DNA from: Oceanobacillus piezotolerans
Lineage (GTDB): Bacteria; Bacillota; Bacilli; Bacillales; Amphibacillaceae
NCBI RefSeq assembly: GCF_003665065.1
Contig: NZ_RCHR01000004.1
Coordinates: forward strand, 62,001-126,000
Direction: 5' to 3'
Length of the DNA stretch: 64,000 bases
Below the pieces are notes generated by a model, which worked only from the letters and a program-made list of their open reading frames with translations, made no database searches and was not told where the DNA came from. The number at the start of each line of letters is the position of its first letter. The stretch's first letter is position 1. The position numbers were made by a program, and so were the translations under genes. Of this stretch, positions 26,653 to 34,748 are shown in pieces.

Positions 26653-27903
26653 ATGAAACACTTATTTTCAAAATTATTACTCGTCTTGCTTGCTATGATT
26701 ATTGTCGGATGTCAAAGCGAAGAGCCCCTTATTTTTTCGGATGACAAATTAGAGCAGGCATTACAAGAGGAGCTCCATAAGACAGACAAGGAGTTATTTC
26801 TGTCAGATTTTGACGAGATAACTGAACTTGAATTAGCAGGATATGGAATTGTTAGTCTCGATGGGATGGAAAGTCTGGATACATTGGAAAATATATCCCT
26901 TGAAGAAAATGAAATCCATGATTTTTCTCCATTACTGGAAATGGAGATGCTGGAAGAAGTAAATATTAATGGCAATCCAATCGACGATAATGAGGAACAG
27001 CAGTCACTAATACAAGAACTCCGTGAACTTGGTGTTACAGTACAATACGAAAAAGAAATCACAGGAAGCCCTGATGGTCCTGGTGGATACTTGTGGAAGG
27101 TAGAAAACGGAGATACTACCGTTTACCTCCAGGGAACGATCCATCTGGGCAAAGAAGAGTTATTTCCATTAAACGAAGAGATTGAATCAGCATACCGCTC
27201 GGCCGATGTTATTGTCCCTGAAATCGATTTAACGAGGATCAATCCATTTGAAGTACAGCAAATTACAATGGACCTGGGAACATATCAAGATGGCACAACC
27301 ATTCAGGATCATATACCAGCTGAATTATATACTGATTTAAAAACAACAATGGAGGAACTTGGGCTTCCATTAGAAATGGTAGAAACATATAAACCCTGGC
27401 TTCTCTCCTCCACCATACAGCAGCTAATGGTACAAGAAATTGGATTTATCAATGGGGTGGATGAATACTTCCTTGCAAGAGCGGTAAAAGATGAGAAAGA
27501 AATTATCCCACTTGAAACAGTAGAAGAGCAATTTATCATATTTGCAGATACCTCTCCCCAATATCAAGTACAAATGCTAGAGGAATCCTTAATAGATATT
27601 GATACTTACGAAGAGGAGCTGAATAAATTATTAGCAGCATATATGGAAGGTGATATAGATAATATGCTCAGCTCCTTGATGGCGGATGCTGAAGAAGTGG
27701 AGGCTTCCGAGGAAGAGCAAGCATTTATGGAAGCACTGAATGATAATCGTAACATCGGCATGACGGAGAGCATTGTAGAATTTCTTGAAGCAGATAATGG
27801 GCAAACTTACTTTGTTATAGTAGGAACGCTGCATTACATTTTAGAGCCCCATATTATCTCCTTGCTGGAAGAAGCAGGCTTTGAGGTCGAGCATATATAT
27901 TAA
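26653..27903 (+). CDS. Lipoprotein with LRR-like segment fused to a TraB/GumN domain
   Basis: 416 residues. A lipobox (MIIVGC, Cys20) is followed by about 100 residues with internalin-like leucine-rich spacing (ITELELAGYGIVSLDGMESL, then LENISLEENEIHDFSPL and LEEVNINGNPID). A TraB/GumN domain runs from about residue 145 to the end. Its two signatures are present: YLQGTIHLG near residue 160 and VIVGTLHYI near the C-terminus, and they hold the putative metal-binding GxxH motifs. TraB proteins may be metalloproteases that act on peptides. A surface location is expected. The ribosome site is AAGGAGA. Confidence 0.87.
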   Translation: MKHLFSKLLLVLLAMIIVGCQSEEPLIFSDDKLEQALQEELHKTDKELFLSDFDEITELELAGYGIVSLDGMESLDTLENISLEENEIHDFSPLLEMEMLEEVNINGNPIDDNEEQQSLIQELRELGVTVQYEKEITGSPDGPGGYLWKVENGDTTVYLQGTIHLGKEELFPLNEEIESAYRSADVIVPEIDLTRINPFEVQQITMDLGTYQDGTTIQDHIPAELYTDLKTTMEELGLPLEMVETYKPWLLSSTIQQLMVQEIGFINGVDEYFLARAVKDEKEIIPLETVEEQFIIFADTSPQYQVQMLEESLIDIDTYEEELNKLLAAYMEGDIDNMLSSLMADAEEVEASEEEQAFMEALNDNRNIGMTESIVEFLEADNGQTYFVIVGTLHYILEPHIISLLEEAGFEVEHIY

Positions 27904-27912
27904 TCAACACTC

Positions 27913-27952
27913 AGCCGCATTAGCATATTTTTGCTTGTGTGGCTTTTCTTTT
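27913..27952 (+). terminator. Terminator of the TraB gene
   Basis: AGCCGCATTAGCA and TGCTTGTGTGGCT form a hairpin followed by TTTCTTTT. Confidence 0.75.
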
Positions 27953-27988
27953 CCTCAAATTGAGCAAGAGACATCAATATATTGCTAG

Positions 27989-28013
27989 GTTTCAATCTTA
28001 TATCAGGGGGTAT
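27989..28013 (+). promoter_or_regulatory. Sigma-B (general stress) promoter of the PRC-barrel gene
   Basis: GTTTCA, 13 bases, GGGTAT agrees closely with the Bacillus sigma-B consensus and lies about 35 bases before the start codon. Confidence 0.7.
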
Positions 28014-28046
28014 AGTATACTAAATCCGAAATAGGAGGAGATTTAC

Positions 28047-28763
28047 ATGTTGTATTTTACTTCTCAACTAAAAGAATTCAACATTGAGGCCACTGATGGT
28101 GAATTAGGAAAAATTAAAGATATATACTTTGATGATAAAAGATATTCGATTCGCTACGCTATTGTTGATACACGAAAATGGCTTCCAGGCAGGAAGGTAC
28201 TCTTATCCCCTTCTTCATTCGAAAGAGTAAATGAGGAAGATGGAACCGTTTCTGTTCAATACGACAAAGAAACCGTTCGTAACAGTCCTGATGTTCCAGA
28301 AAATACGAATCTAACAAGCGATTATAAAACAAGAATTGATGAATATTACGGTTGGAGACCATTCTGGCCAGACCAAATCGCTTACGGTGCAGGTACTATT
28401 TCTCAAGCAAATATCCAAACACCACCTGAGCCTATTCCTGCAGAACCTGAACCTTACCATCCAGAATATGATCTGCGAAGCGAAGAGGAAGCAGTAGGAT
28501 TCAGAGTTCATGCAAACGATGGCAAACTAGGAAAATTAGTTGATTTCATTTATGATGATGAAATGTGGAACCTTCGTTATATCGTGGTTGAAAGCAATGA
28601 CAGCATTCTTAGCCCGGAATATTATGTCTACAGTACTGCAGTAATTGATTCTGTTGACTGGTTTGAAGGTGATATTTATCTCAATGAGCCTTTAAATATA
28701 TTGAAAAACAATAAGCTTTACAAGGACAAAGAAGGGATTACCTTAGATCTATTACAAATTTAA
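28047..28763 (+). CDS. Protein with two PRC-barrel domains
   Basis: 238 residues with two PRC-barrel units: residues about 1-70 (ATDGELGKIKDIYFDDKRYSIRYAIVDT) and about 150-225 (HANDGKLGKLVDFIYDDEMWNLRYIVVES). A Pro/Glu-rich linker joins them. PRC barrels bind proteins or RNA in RimM and occur alone in stress proteins. The sigma-B-like promoter just upstream supports a stress role. The ribosome site is TAGGAGGAG. No enzymatic motif is visible. Confidence 0.85.
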   Translation: MLYFTSQLKEFNIEATDGELGKIKDIYFDDKRYSIRYAIVDTRKWLPGRKVLLSPSSFERVNEEDGTVSVQYDKETVRNSPDVPENTNLTSDYKTRIDEYYGWRPFWPDQIAYGAGTISQANIQTPPEPIPAEPEPYHPEYDLRSEEEAVGFRVHANDGKLGKLVDFIYDDEMWNLRYIVVESNDSILSPEYYVYSTAVIDSVDWFEGDIYLNEPLNILKNNKLYKDKEGITLDLLQI

Positions 28764-28809
28764 GTTAACAATAAACTAATTTTGACAATGTAGTTCCATT
28801 AAATATAAA

Positions 28810-28962
28810 GGCTGGGACAGCCGATAGTAATTTGAAAATGGTTCTGCTCATTGGCCTCGATGAGCGGAACCATTTTTCGTTGACAGGCAGGGAAGTTTGG
28901 AACTTTCCTACCTGCATAAACCCCAACTAAAGCATTCGCCCAAAGGCTAGGGCGTTTGTCAA
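28810..28962. repeat. Structured intergenic element with GGCTGGGACA terminus and three hairpins
   Basis: It begins with GGCTGGGACA (28810-28819), the same end as the element at 1627. Inside are a 17-bp stem (AAAATGGTTCTGCTCAT with ATGAGCGGAACCATTTT, 28835-28876), a hairpin GGCAGG...CCTGC (about 28884-28916), and a GCCC...GGGC hairpin near 28935-28955. The closing TGTCCCAGCC end is not seen, so the right edge is uncertain. There is no gene in this 340-base gap. Confidence 0.65.
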
Positions 28963-29103
28963 GTTTCTAAAAATATTTCCAATATCCTTTATTGGGCTTG
29001 TGTTCCAATTGAAATTAGGAGCCTCGTTGCCCTTGTGTTTTTCTTAATTTGGGAAATAGTTAGGTTTGTAATCATTTAAAGCACTACAGGAAGGGTGAAT
29101 GAT

Positions 29104-30201
29104 TTGGTTAATAGGCGTTCGATGCAATATCTTACTTTTTTTATCCTCATATTCTTATTAATTTGGATTATTAATAAGACCAACTTTATCTTTCAGCCAC
29201 TCTTGCAATATATTGGAGCAATTGCCTTTCCTTTGATTGTAGGTGGACTTCTTTATTACTTAACTAGACCGCTGCTGCATTTTTTTGAGCGGCGTCTTAA
29301 AATGAATAGGATTTGGGCGATTATTGCTGTATTTATAGTGTTAATATTAGCAATCACCCTGTTTATCCTCTATATTTGGCCGATTGCTCGAACACAAGTA
29401 ATGAATCTGGTTAATGCTGTTCCAGACATGGTTCGAACTGTTGAAGATTTTATTAGTTACTTGCAGAGTAATAATTCCAACATTCCTGACCAGGTGAATA
29501 ACGCAATTGATAATTTCTTTCAAAATATTCCGCAGTACCTGCAAACAGTTGTTGACTATTTGTTCAGCTTCCTTGGATCGTTTATCGGTCAAATCGTTAA
29601 TATAGTCATTGGATTGTTTATGGTGCCATTCTTCCTCTTCTTTATGCTAAAGGATGGAGAGAAACTGGTTCCGTTTATCCTGCAAGTCTTTAAAAAGGAA
29701 AAAGCGAGTAATCTTCGTGAACTGCTCCGAAAATTGGATCACGTCCTATCATCTTATATACACGGACAGCTCCTTGTTAGTTTTTTCGTTGGTGTCCTGC
29801 TTCTCATCGGCTATCTGATCATCGGTCTGGATTATGCTCTGATTCTAGCCCTATTTGGAATGGTGACTAATGTTATTCCTTATTTAGGACCATACTTGGC
29901 TGTCATTCCAGCAATCATTGTCGGCGCCATTCAAGATCCGATCAATGTTATTTGGGTTGCAATTGTCATGATTATCGCTCAGCAAATTGAAGGAAATCTC
30001 ATTACACCAAACGTCATGGGTCAAGCACTCCATGTGCATCCATTAACGGTTTTAACGATTATCTTTGCGGCAGGAAACATTGCTGGCCTGCTGGGAATTA
30101 TCCTTGCAGTTCCTGTATACGCCCTTACGAGAACGATAATTGTGCACTTTTATCAAACATTCGTAAAGACCAGGGATAAGAAAGAAGATGCACTATTATA
30201 A
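29104..30201 (+). CDS. AI-2E family transporter
   Basis: About 365 residues with a typical AI-2E/YueF layout: two to three N-terminal helices, an amphipathic cytosolic segment (residues 90-145), then four to five helices with GMVTNVIPYLGPYLAVIPAIIVGAIQDP and EGNLITPNVMGQALHVHPL, which are family hallmarks. Members export small molecules or exchange sodium and protons. I use the TTG at 29104 because AGGAAGG ends nine bases before it; the GTG at 29095 touches the ribosome site. Confidence 0.87.
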   Translation: MVNRRSMQYLTFFILIFLLIWIINKTNFIFQPLLQYIGAIAFPLIVGGLLYYLTRPLLHFFERRLKMNRIWAIIAVFIVLILAITLFILYIWPIARTQVMNLVNAVPDMVRTVEDFISYLQSNNSNIPDQVNNAIDNFFQNIPQYLQTVVDYLFSFLGSFIGQIVNIVIGLFMVPFFLFFMLKDGEKLVPFILQVFKKEKASNLRELLRKLDHVLSSYIHGQLLVSFFVGVLLLIGYLIIGLDYALILALFGMVTNVIPYLGPYLAVIPAIIVGAIQDPINVIWVAIVMIIAQQIEGNLITPNVMGQALHVHPLTVLTIIFAAGNIAGLLGIILAVPVYALTRTIIVHFYQTFVKTRDKKEDALL

Positions 30202-30265
30202 ATAAAGTATCTGTTTAGGCATAGTTAAAGCACGCAACTCTAGATAAAGAACCACATAAAAAAGA

Positions 30266-30325
30266 AAAATCCAAACTAATTCGAGTTCTAACTGAAGAAT
30301 GAGAATTAATTTGGATTTTTTCTTT
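30266..30325 (+). terminator. Terminator of the AI-2E gene
   Basis: AAATCCAAACTAATTC pairs with GAATTAATTTGGATTT, then TTTTCTTT follows. Confidence 0.8.
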
Positions 30326-30457
30326 GAACAAAGCACTTTTGTCTAAATTCGTGTATCGATTTTATTATGAAGATTTTGGTATTGTTCCCCCTCCCCAGGA
30401 CAACAACACCAAACACCAATTGCTCCAACACACCAAAAGCATAAGTTGTATATAAAA

Positions 30458-30503
30458 GTACCCTACAAAGTAGACATTTTTTATCGTCTACCCTATAGGG
30501 TAC
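30458..30503 (-). terminator. Terminator of the fructose operon
   Basis: A two-part hairpin: outer arms GTACCCTA and TAGGGTAC, inner arms GTAGAC and GTCTAC. On the minus strand TTTTATATA follows. Confidence 0.65.
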
Positions 30504-30528
30504 ATTTTACTATCCAATAAAGTCCTTT

Positions 30529-32394
30529 CTAGTTTACTGGCTTTCTCCACAGCCCTAACACCACTGCCGCTATAACCGATCCAATTATTAATGAAAGCAA
30601 GAAGAATAAGGCATTATCTGCTAAGGTAACAACAAAAATCCCACCATGCGGCGCAGGAATAGCACTATTCCATAGCTGTGTTAATCCACCAGCAATTGCT
30701 GCACCAAGCACAGACGAACCAATCACTCGTAATGGATCCGCTGCAGCAAACGGAATAGCTCCTTCTGTTATAAAGGATAATCCCATTACATAGTTTGTGA
30801 CCCCAGATTTTCTTTCTGCCTCTGAGAATTTCCCTTTAAAGAACGTACTTGCTAATGCAATGGCAAGTGGTGGTACCATCCCACCAGCCATAACAGCTGC
30901 CATCAAGCTGCCATCCCCAGTATCCGTAAAAATGCCAATCGAGAATGCGTAAGCTGCTTTATTAAACGGTCCTCCCATATCGATGGCCATCATACCACCA
31001 AGAATCGCTCCTAAAATAACTGCATTTCCTGTTCCAAGACTTTGTAAAAAGTCCACCATCGCTGTATTAATCGTTGCGAAGATTGGTCCGAAAATAAAGT
31101 ACATTAGTATTCCAGTAAAGAATAAACCTAACACAGGGAAAATCAGAATCGGTTTCAAGCCTTCTAATGATCTAGGCAAACCGCGGAATGCTCTCTTCAA
31201 GAAAAGCACTACATAACCAGCCAAGAATCCGGCAACCAACCCACCAAGAAATCCAGCATTGCTATTAACCGCAATCAAACCACCAACCATACCGGGCATT
31301 AAACCTGGACGATCTGCTATACTTAAAGCAATAAACCCTGCAAAAATAGGAATCAGGAAGCTAAACGCATTACCTCCAATATCATTTAAAAAGGTGAATA
31401 CACCACTATCACTACCTAAAAAGCTTTCAAACAAGAAGGAAATTGCTAGGAGAATTCCTCCACCTACTACAAACGGCAGCATATGGGAAATCCCGTTCAT
31501 TAAATCTTTGTATATCTTACCCCATACAGAATTTGGCTTATCCTCCATATCATCTGCTTTTACCTTACTGCCTTCCCCACTGTAAACCGGCGCATCCTGG
31601 TTAACTGCTTTTGTAATCAGCTCTTCTGCTTTCTTTATTCCGTCTTGTACAGGGCGTTCGATGAGATGCTTACCTTGAAAACGATCCTTATCGACTTTTT
31701 TACTCGCCGCTACAATAACCGCTGAAGCACGCTCAATTTCTTCTCTTGTTAGCTTATGTTTTGCACCCTCAGAACCTTGGGTTTCTACACGGATTTCTAC
31801 ATCCATCTCTTTTGCCTTCTTTTTAAGGGCGTCCTCTGCCATATAAGTATGAGCAATCCCTGTAGGGCAAGCAGTAATAGCTACAACGAAGGGTCTTCCC
31901 TCTTCTTTCACATCTGGTGCTTTATCCTCCTGAGCAACCTCTTCTTGCTCCTCAGTAAACAAAGCATGTACTTCATCTGGGGTATTTGCTTGTTTTAATT
32001 GACGGATAAAATCCTGATCGATTAATTGTCTGGATAAAGCCGCTAATGTTTCTAGATGCGTGTTGTTTGCCCCTTCTGGAACGGCAATCATAAAAAATAG
32101 ATAAGCTGGTTGGCCATCCAGTGACTCGTAATCGACCCCTTGCTTACTTTTAGCGAAAAGAACAGTAGGCTCTTTTACTGCTTTATTTTTGGCATGAGGC
32201 ATGGCAATTCCGTCACCAAGCCCTGTTGAAGTTTGCGCCTCTCTCTTTAAAATCGCATCCTTAAACTCTGAAACATCGGTTATAACGCCATGTTTGTCAA
32301 GACTTGCAATCATTTCATCGATGACGCCTTCTTTGTCTGTCGCTTTTAAATCAAGCAGCATGATATCTTTTCTTAATACATCAGTAATTTTCAT
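30529..32394 (-). CDS. fruA: Fructose PTS transporter, EIIA-EIIB-EIIC fusion
   Basis: About 621 residues. EIIA (1-145) has the phosphorylated His67 in AMPHAKN. EIIB (about 170-270) begins with the phosphorylated Cys in TACPTGIAHTYMAEDAL. EIIC (about 300-620) is the membrane domain that carries fructose and releases fructose 1-phosphate. The ATG at 32394 is preferred to the GTG nine bases upstream because AGAGTGA lies five bases before it. It is the last gene of fruR-fruK-fruA. Confidence 0.95.
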   Translation of the reverse strand: MKITDVLRKDIMLLDLKATDKEGVIDEMIASLDKHGVITDVSEFKDAILKREAQTSTGLGDGIAMPHAKNKAVKEPTVLFAKSKQGVDYESLDGQPAYLFFMIAVPEGANNTHLETLAALSRQLIDQDFIRQLKQANTPDEVHALFTEEQEEVAQEDKAPDVKEEGRPFVVAITACPTGIAHTYMAEDALKKKAKEMDVEIRVETQGSEGAKHKLTREEIERASAVIVAASKKVDKDRFQGKHLIERPVQDGIKKAEELITKAVNQDAPVYSGEGSKVKADDMEDKPNSVWGKIYKDLMNGISHMLPFVVGGGILLAISFLFESFLGSDSGVFTFLNDIGGNAFSFLIPIFAGFIALSIADRPGLMPGMVGGLIAVNSNAGFLGGLVAGFLAGYVVLFLKRAFRGLPRSLEGLKPILIFPVLGLFFTGILMYFIFGPIFATINTAMVDFLQSLGTGNAVILGAILGGMMAIDMGGPFNKAAYAFSIGIFTDTGDGSLMAAVMAGGMVPPLAIALASTFFKGKFSEAERKSGVTNYVMGLSFITEGAIPFAAADPLRVIGSSVLGAAIAGGLTQLWNSAIPAPHGGIFVVTLADNALFFLLSLIIGSVIAAVVLGLWRKPVN

Positions 32395-32409
32395 ACCTAT
32401 CACTCTTTC

Positions 32410-33321
32410 TTAAATTTTTCTAACCTCTGCCTGTTGATATATTGTTTCCATATCCGCTCTTTTTGCTAGATCCTCCGAGAACGCAGTAGCACTACCAGCG
32501 GTAAGGCCCATCTGAAAAGCTTTTTTTATATCGTTTGTTTTTGAAAACTCACCAATAAAGCCAGCAATCATAGAATCTCCTGCACCTACGGAATTTTTAA
32601 CCGTTCCTTTAGGACTGATGCCCCGGTAGCTTCCTTCTTTTGTGAACAGCAGCGCACCTTCTCCAGCCAATGAAACAATGACATTCTGCGCACCTAATTC
32701 AAGCAGTTTCTCTCCATAAGGAATAATATCCGCTTCTCCGTTCAATTTCACGCCGAATAATTCTTCCAGTTCGTGTTGGTTTGGCTTTACTAAAAAGGGG
32801 TGATAAGCTAATGCATTCTTTAAATCCTGTCCAGTCGTATCTATCACGAAAGCAGCGTTTGCTTTCACTGTTTTACCGATTAATTGCTGGTAATAATCCG
32901 CTGGTAGGGATGGTGGCTTACTTCCTGAGAAGATAACCAGATCGTCTTCAGTAAGATTGCTAAGCTGATTTAAAAGCCTCGTTGCTTCTTCTTCATTGAT
33001 ATGTGGACCGCGTCCATTTAACTCTGTTTCTTCGTTAGACTTGAGCTTAATATTGATTCGTGTATCATCCTCTATTACGGTAAAGTCAGTAGTTATGTTA
33101 TCATTATTTAACCAATCAGAGATAAACGTCCCAGTAAATCCACCCAAGAAACCAAGTGCAGTGGCATCTACCTCTAATTCATGCAGAATGCGAGAAACAT
33201 TAATCCCTTTTCCACCGGGTAATTTCCGATCACTTTCCATTTTGTTTAATGTTCCAAGCTCAAAATCCTTTACTTGAACGACATAATCAATTGATGGGTT
33301 AAGTGTAACTGTATATATCAT
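32410..33321 (-). CDS. fruK: 1-Phosphofructokinase
   Basis: A 303-residue PfkB-family (ribokinase fold) kinase. GGKGINVSRIL near residues 36-46 and VGAGDSMIAGFIGEF near residue 246 are the two PfkB signatures; the Asp in GAGD is the catalytic base. It converts fructose 1-phosphate to fructose 1,6-bisphosphate, taking the product of the PTS gene downstream. It follows fruR with a two-base gap. Confidence 0.95.
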   Translation of the reverse strand: MIYTVTLNPSIDYVVQVKDFELGTLNKMESDRKLPGGKGINVSRILHELEVDATALGFLGGFTGTFISDWLNNDNITTDFTVIEDDTRINIKLKSNEETELNGRGPHINEEEATRLLNQLSNLTEDDLVIFSGSKPPSLPADYYQQLIGKTVKANAAFVIDTTGQDLKNALAYHPFLVKPNQHELEELFGVKLNGEADIIPYGEKLLELGAQNVIVSLAGEGALLFTKEGSYRGISPKGTVKNSVGAGDSMIAGFIGEFSKTNDIKKAFQMGLTAGSATAFSEDLAKRADMETIYQQAEVRKI

Positions 33322-33323
33322 TT

Positions 33324-34067
33324 CTAAGCCTCCAGAATTGTCGTTTTTTCCTTAATTGCTGTATAGTCATCGTTCGTTTTATTCGTAATAATTGTTACAT
33401 CCTCCAAGTTACATACCTTTACAAAGTTTACCTTCCCCCATTTTGTTTCATCCGCAACGATATATGTACTTGCTGATTTTTGGATTACTAATCGCTTTAT
33501 CGCTGCTTCTTCTGGATCAGGCGTGGTAAAACCAAACTCCAAGTCCATTCCGTTGATGCCGAGGAAAGCTTTACTAAATTGATACTGTTTCAATTGTTCT
33601 ACTGCTGTTTCCCCTATAATCGCTTTTGTTGTCATTTTCATACTGCCACCAATCAGGATGGTAGGGATATTTTTCTCAGCAAGCAGAGAAGCTTGAGGAA
33701 TGCCATTGGTAACTACAGTTATATTTCCCACTTTCAAAGCTTCTATCAATGCTAATGTCGTAGTTCCTGCATCTATGAAAATAACATCCTTTGGCTGAAC
33801 TAAAGAAGCAGCTAATTGTCCAATATTGGATTTTTCCTGAACGTTTTTGGTCGTTTTATCTTGATTAGATAATTCTTCATCCAAATGGTACATTCGTTTA
33901 GCACCGCCATGAATGCGCTTTAATTTACCCGAACGCTCCAAAGAGTCTAAATCTCTTCTAATGGTCGACTCTGAACAATGTAATAGATTCATTAACTCCT
34001 GTGTTTTCACAATCCCATGATCTTTTAATCGGTCTAATATGACAGCGTAACGTTCATCTGTTAACAT
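33324..34067 (-). CDS. fruR: DeoR-family repressor of the fructose operon
   Basis: 247 residues. An N-terminal DeoR helix-turn-helix (LLHCSESTIRRDLDSLERSGKLKRIHGGA) is followed by a sugar-phosphate-sensing domain with IDAGTTT and FLGINGMDLEFGFTTPDPEEAAIK. By family knowledge the inducer is fructose 1-phosphate. It is first in the operon, so it should repress itself. A tandem 10-bp repeat just upstream is a likely operator. Confidence 0.93.
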   Translation of the reverse strand: MLTDERYAVILDRLKDHGIVKTQELMNLLHCSESTIRRDLDSLERSGKLKRIHGGAKRMYHLDEELSNQDKTTKNVQEKSNIGQLAASLVQPKDVIFIDAGTTTLALIEALKVGNITVVTNGIPQASLLAEKNIPTILIGGSMKMTTKAIIGETAVEQLKQYQFSKAFLGINGMDLEFGFTTPDPEEAAIKRLVIQKSASTYIVADETKWGKVNFVKVCNLEDVTIITNKTNDDYTAIKEKTTILEA

Positions 34068-34111
34068 AGCAACCTCCTAATAACAAATATTTTACCATCA
34101 ATAACATTCAA

Positions 34112-34131
34112 AAACAATCATAAACAATCAT
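34112..34131. promoter_or_regulatory. Candidate FruR operator (tandem direct repeat)
   Basis: Two adjacent copies of AAACAATCAT lie 45 bases upstream of fruR. DeoR-family regulators often bind direct repeats. Confidence 0.5.
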
Positions 34132-34213
34132 TTAACTAAGTAAGTGCATTTAGCTTTCCTTCACGTTAAAATATATTATATTAAACAAAATCTCTGAAAC
34201 AGGAGGGGAAAGC

Positions 34214-34690
34214 ATGCAAACCATTTATGATTTTACGGTAAAGACACCACATGGAGAGGAAAAATCATTAGAGGATTACAAAGGAAAAGCATTAATCATT
34301 GTCAATACTGCTAGTAAATGTGGATTCACTCCCCAATTTGAAGGGTTGCAAGAGCTTTATGATCAATATAAGTCACAAGGGCTTGAGATTTTAGGTTTTC
34401 CATGTGACCAATTTAATAACCAAGAGTTTGATAATATGGAAGAGACACTGGAGTTTTGCCAAGTCAATTATGGAGTAACTTTTCCTATGTTCGCAAAAAT
34501 TGATGTAAACGGTGATCAGGCACATCCTTTGTTTGTTTTCTTAAAGGACAGGAAAAAAGGTATACTGGCAAAAGCAATTAAGTGGAACTTCACAAAATTT
34601 CTTGTAGACCGTGAAGGAAATGTAGTGGAGCGCTATGCCCCAACTGATGAACCCCAAAAAATTGAGAAAGACTTAATGACTGTTTTCTAG
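34214..34690 (+). CDS. Glutathione peroxidase-family thiol peroxidase
   Basis: A 158-residue GPx (BsaA-like). The catalytic set is Cys36 ([11 protein letters not shown]), Gln66 in [11 protein letters not shown], and Trp124 in [10 protein letters not shown]. It is a Cys rather than a selenocysteine form, probably reduced by thioredoxin, since Bacillaceae lack glutathione. It detoxifies hydroperoxides in the cytosol. The ribosome site is AGGAGGGG. It is monocistronic with a good terminator. Confidence 0.92.
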   Translation: MQTIYDFTVKTPHGEEKSLEDYKGKALIIVNTASKCGFTPQFEGLQELYDQYKSQGLEILGFPCDQFNNQEFDNMEETLEFCQVNYGVTFPMFAKIDVNGDQAHPLFVFLKDRKKGILAKAIKWNFTKFLVDREGNVVERYAPTDEPQKIEKDLMTVF

Positions 34691-34705
34691 GATGTTAAGC
34701 GAAAA

Positions 34706-34748
34706 GCTGGTAGCTATTTATAATCATAATAGATACCAGCGTTTTTTT
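34706..34748 (+). terminator. Terminator of the peroxidase gene
   Basis: GCTGGTAGCTATT and AATAGATACCAGC form a hairpin, followed by GTTTTTTTATT. Confidence 0.85.

Noticed and set aside
31259-31585. Antisense open frames within fruA and other long genes
   Set aside because: They mirror the codon bias of the real gene on the opposite strand and lack start signals.
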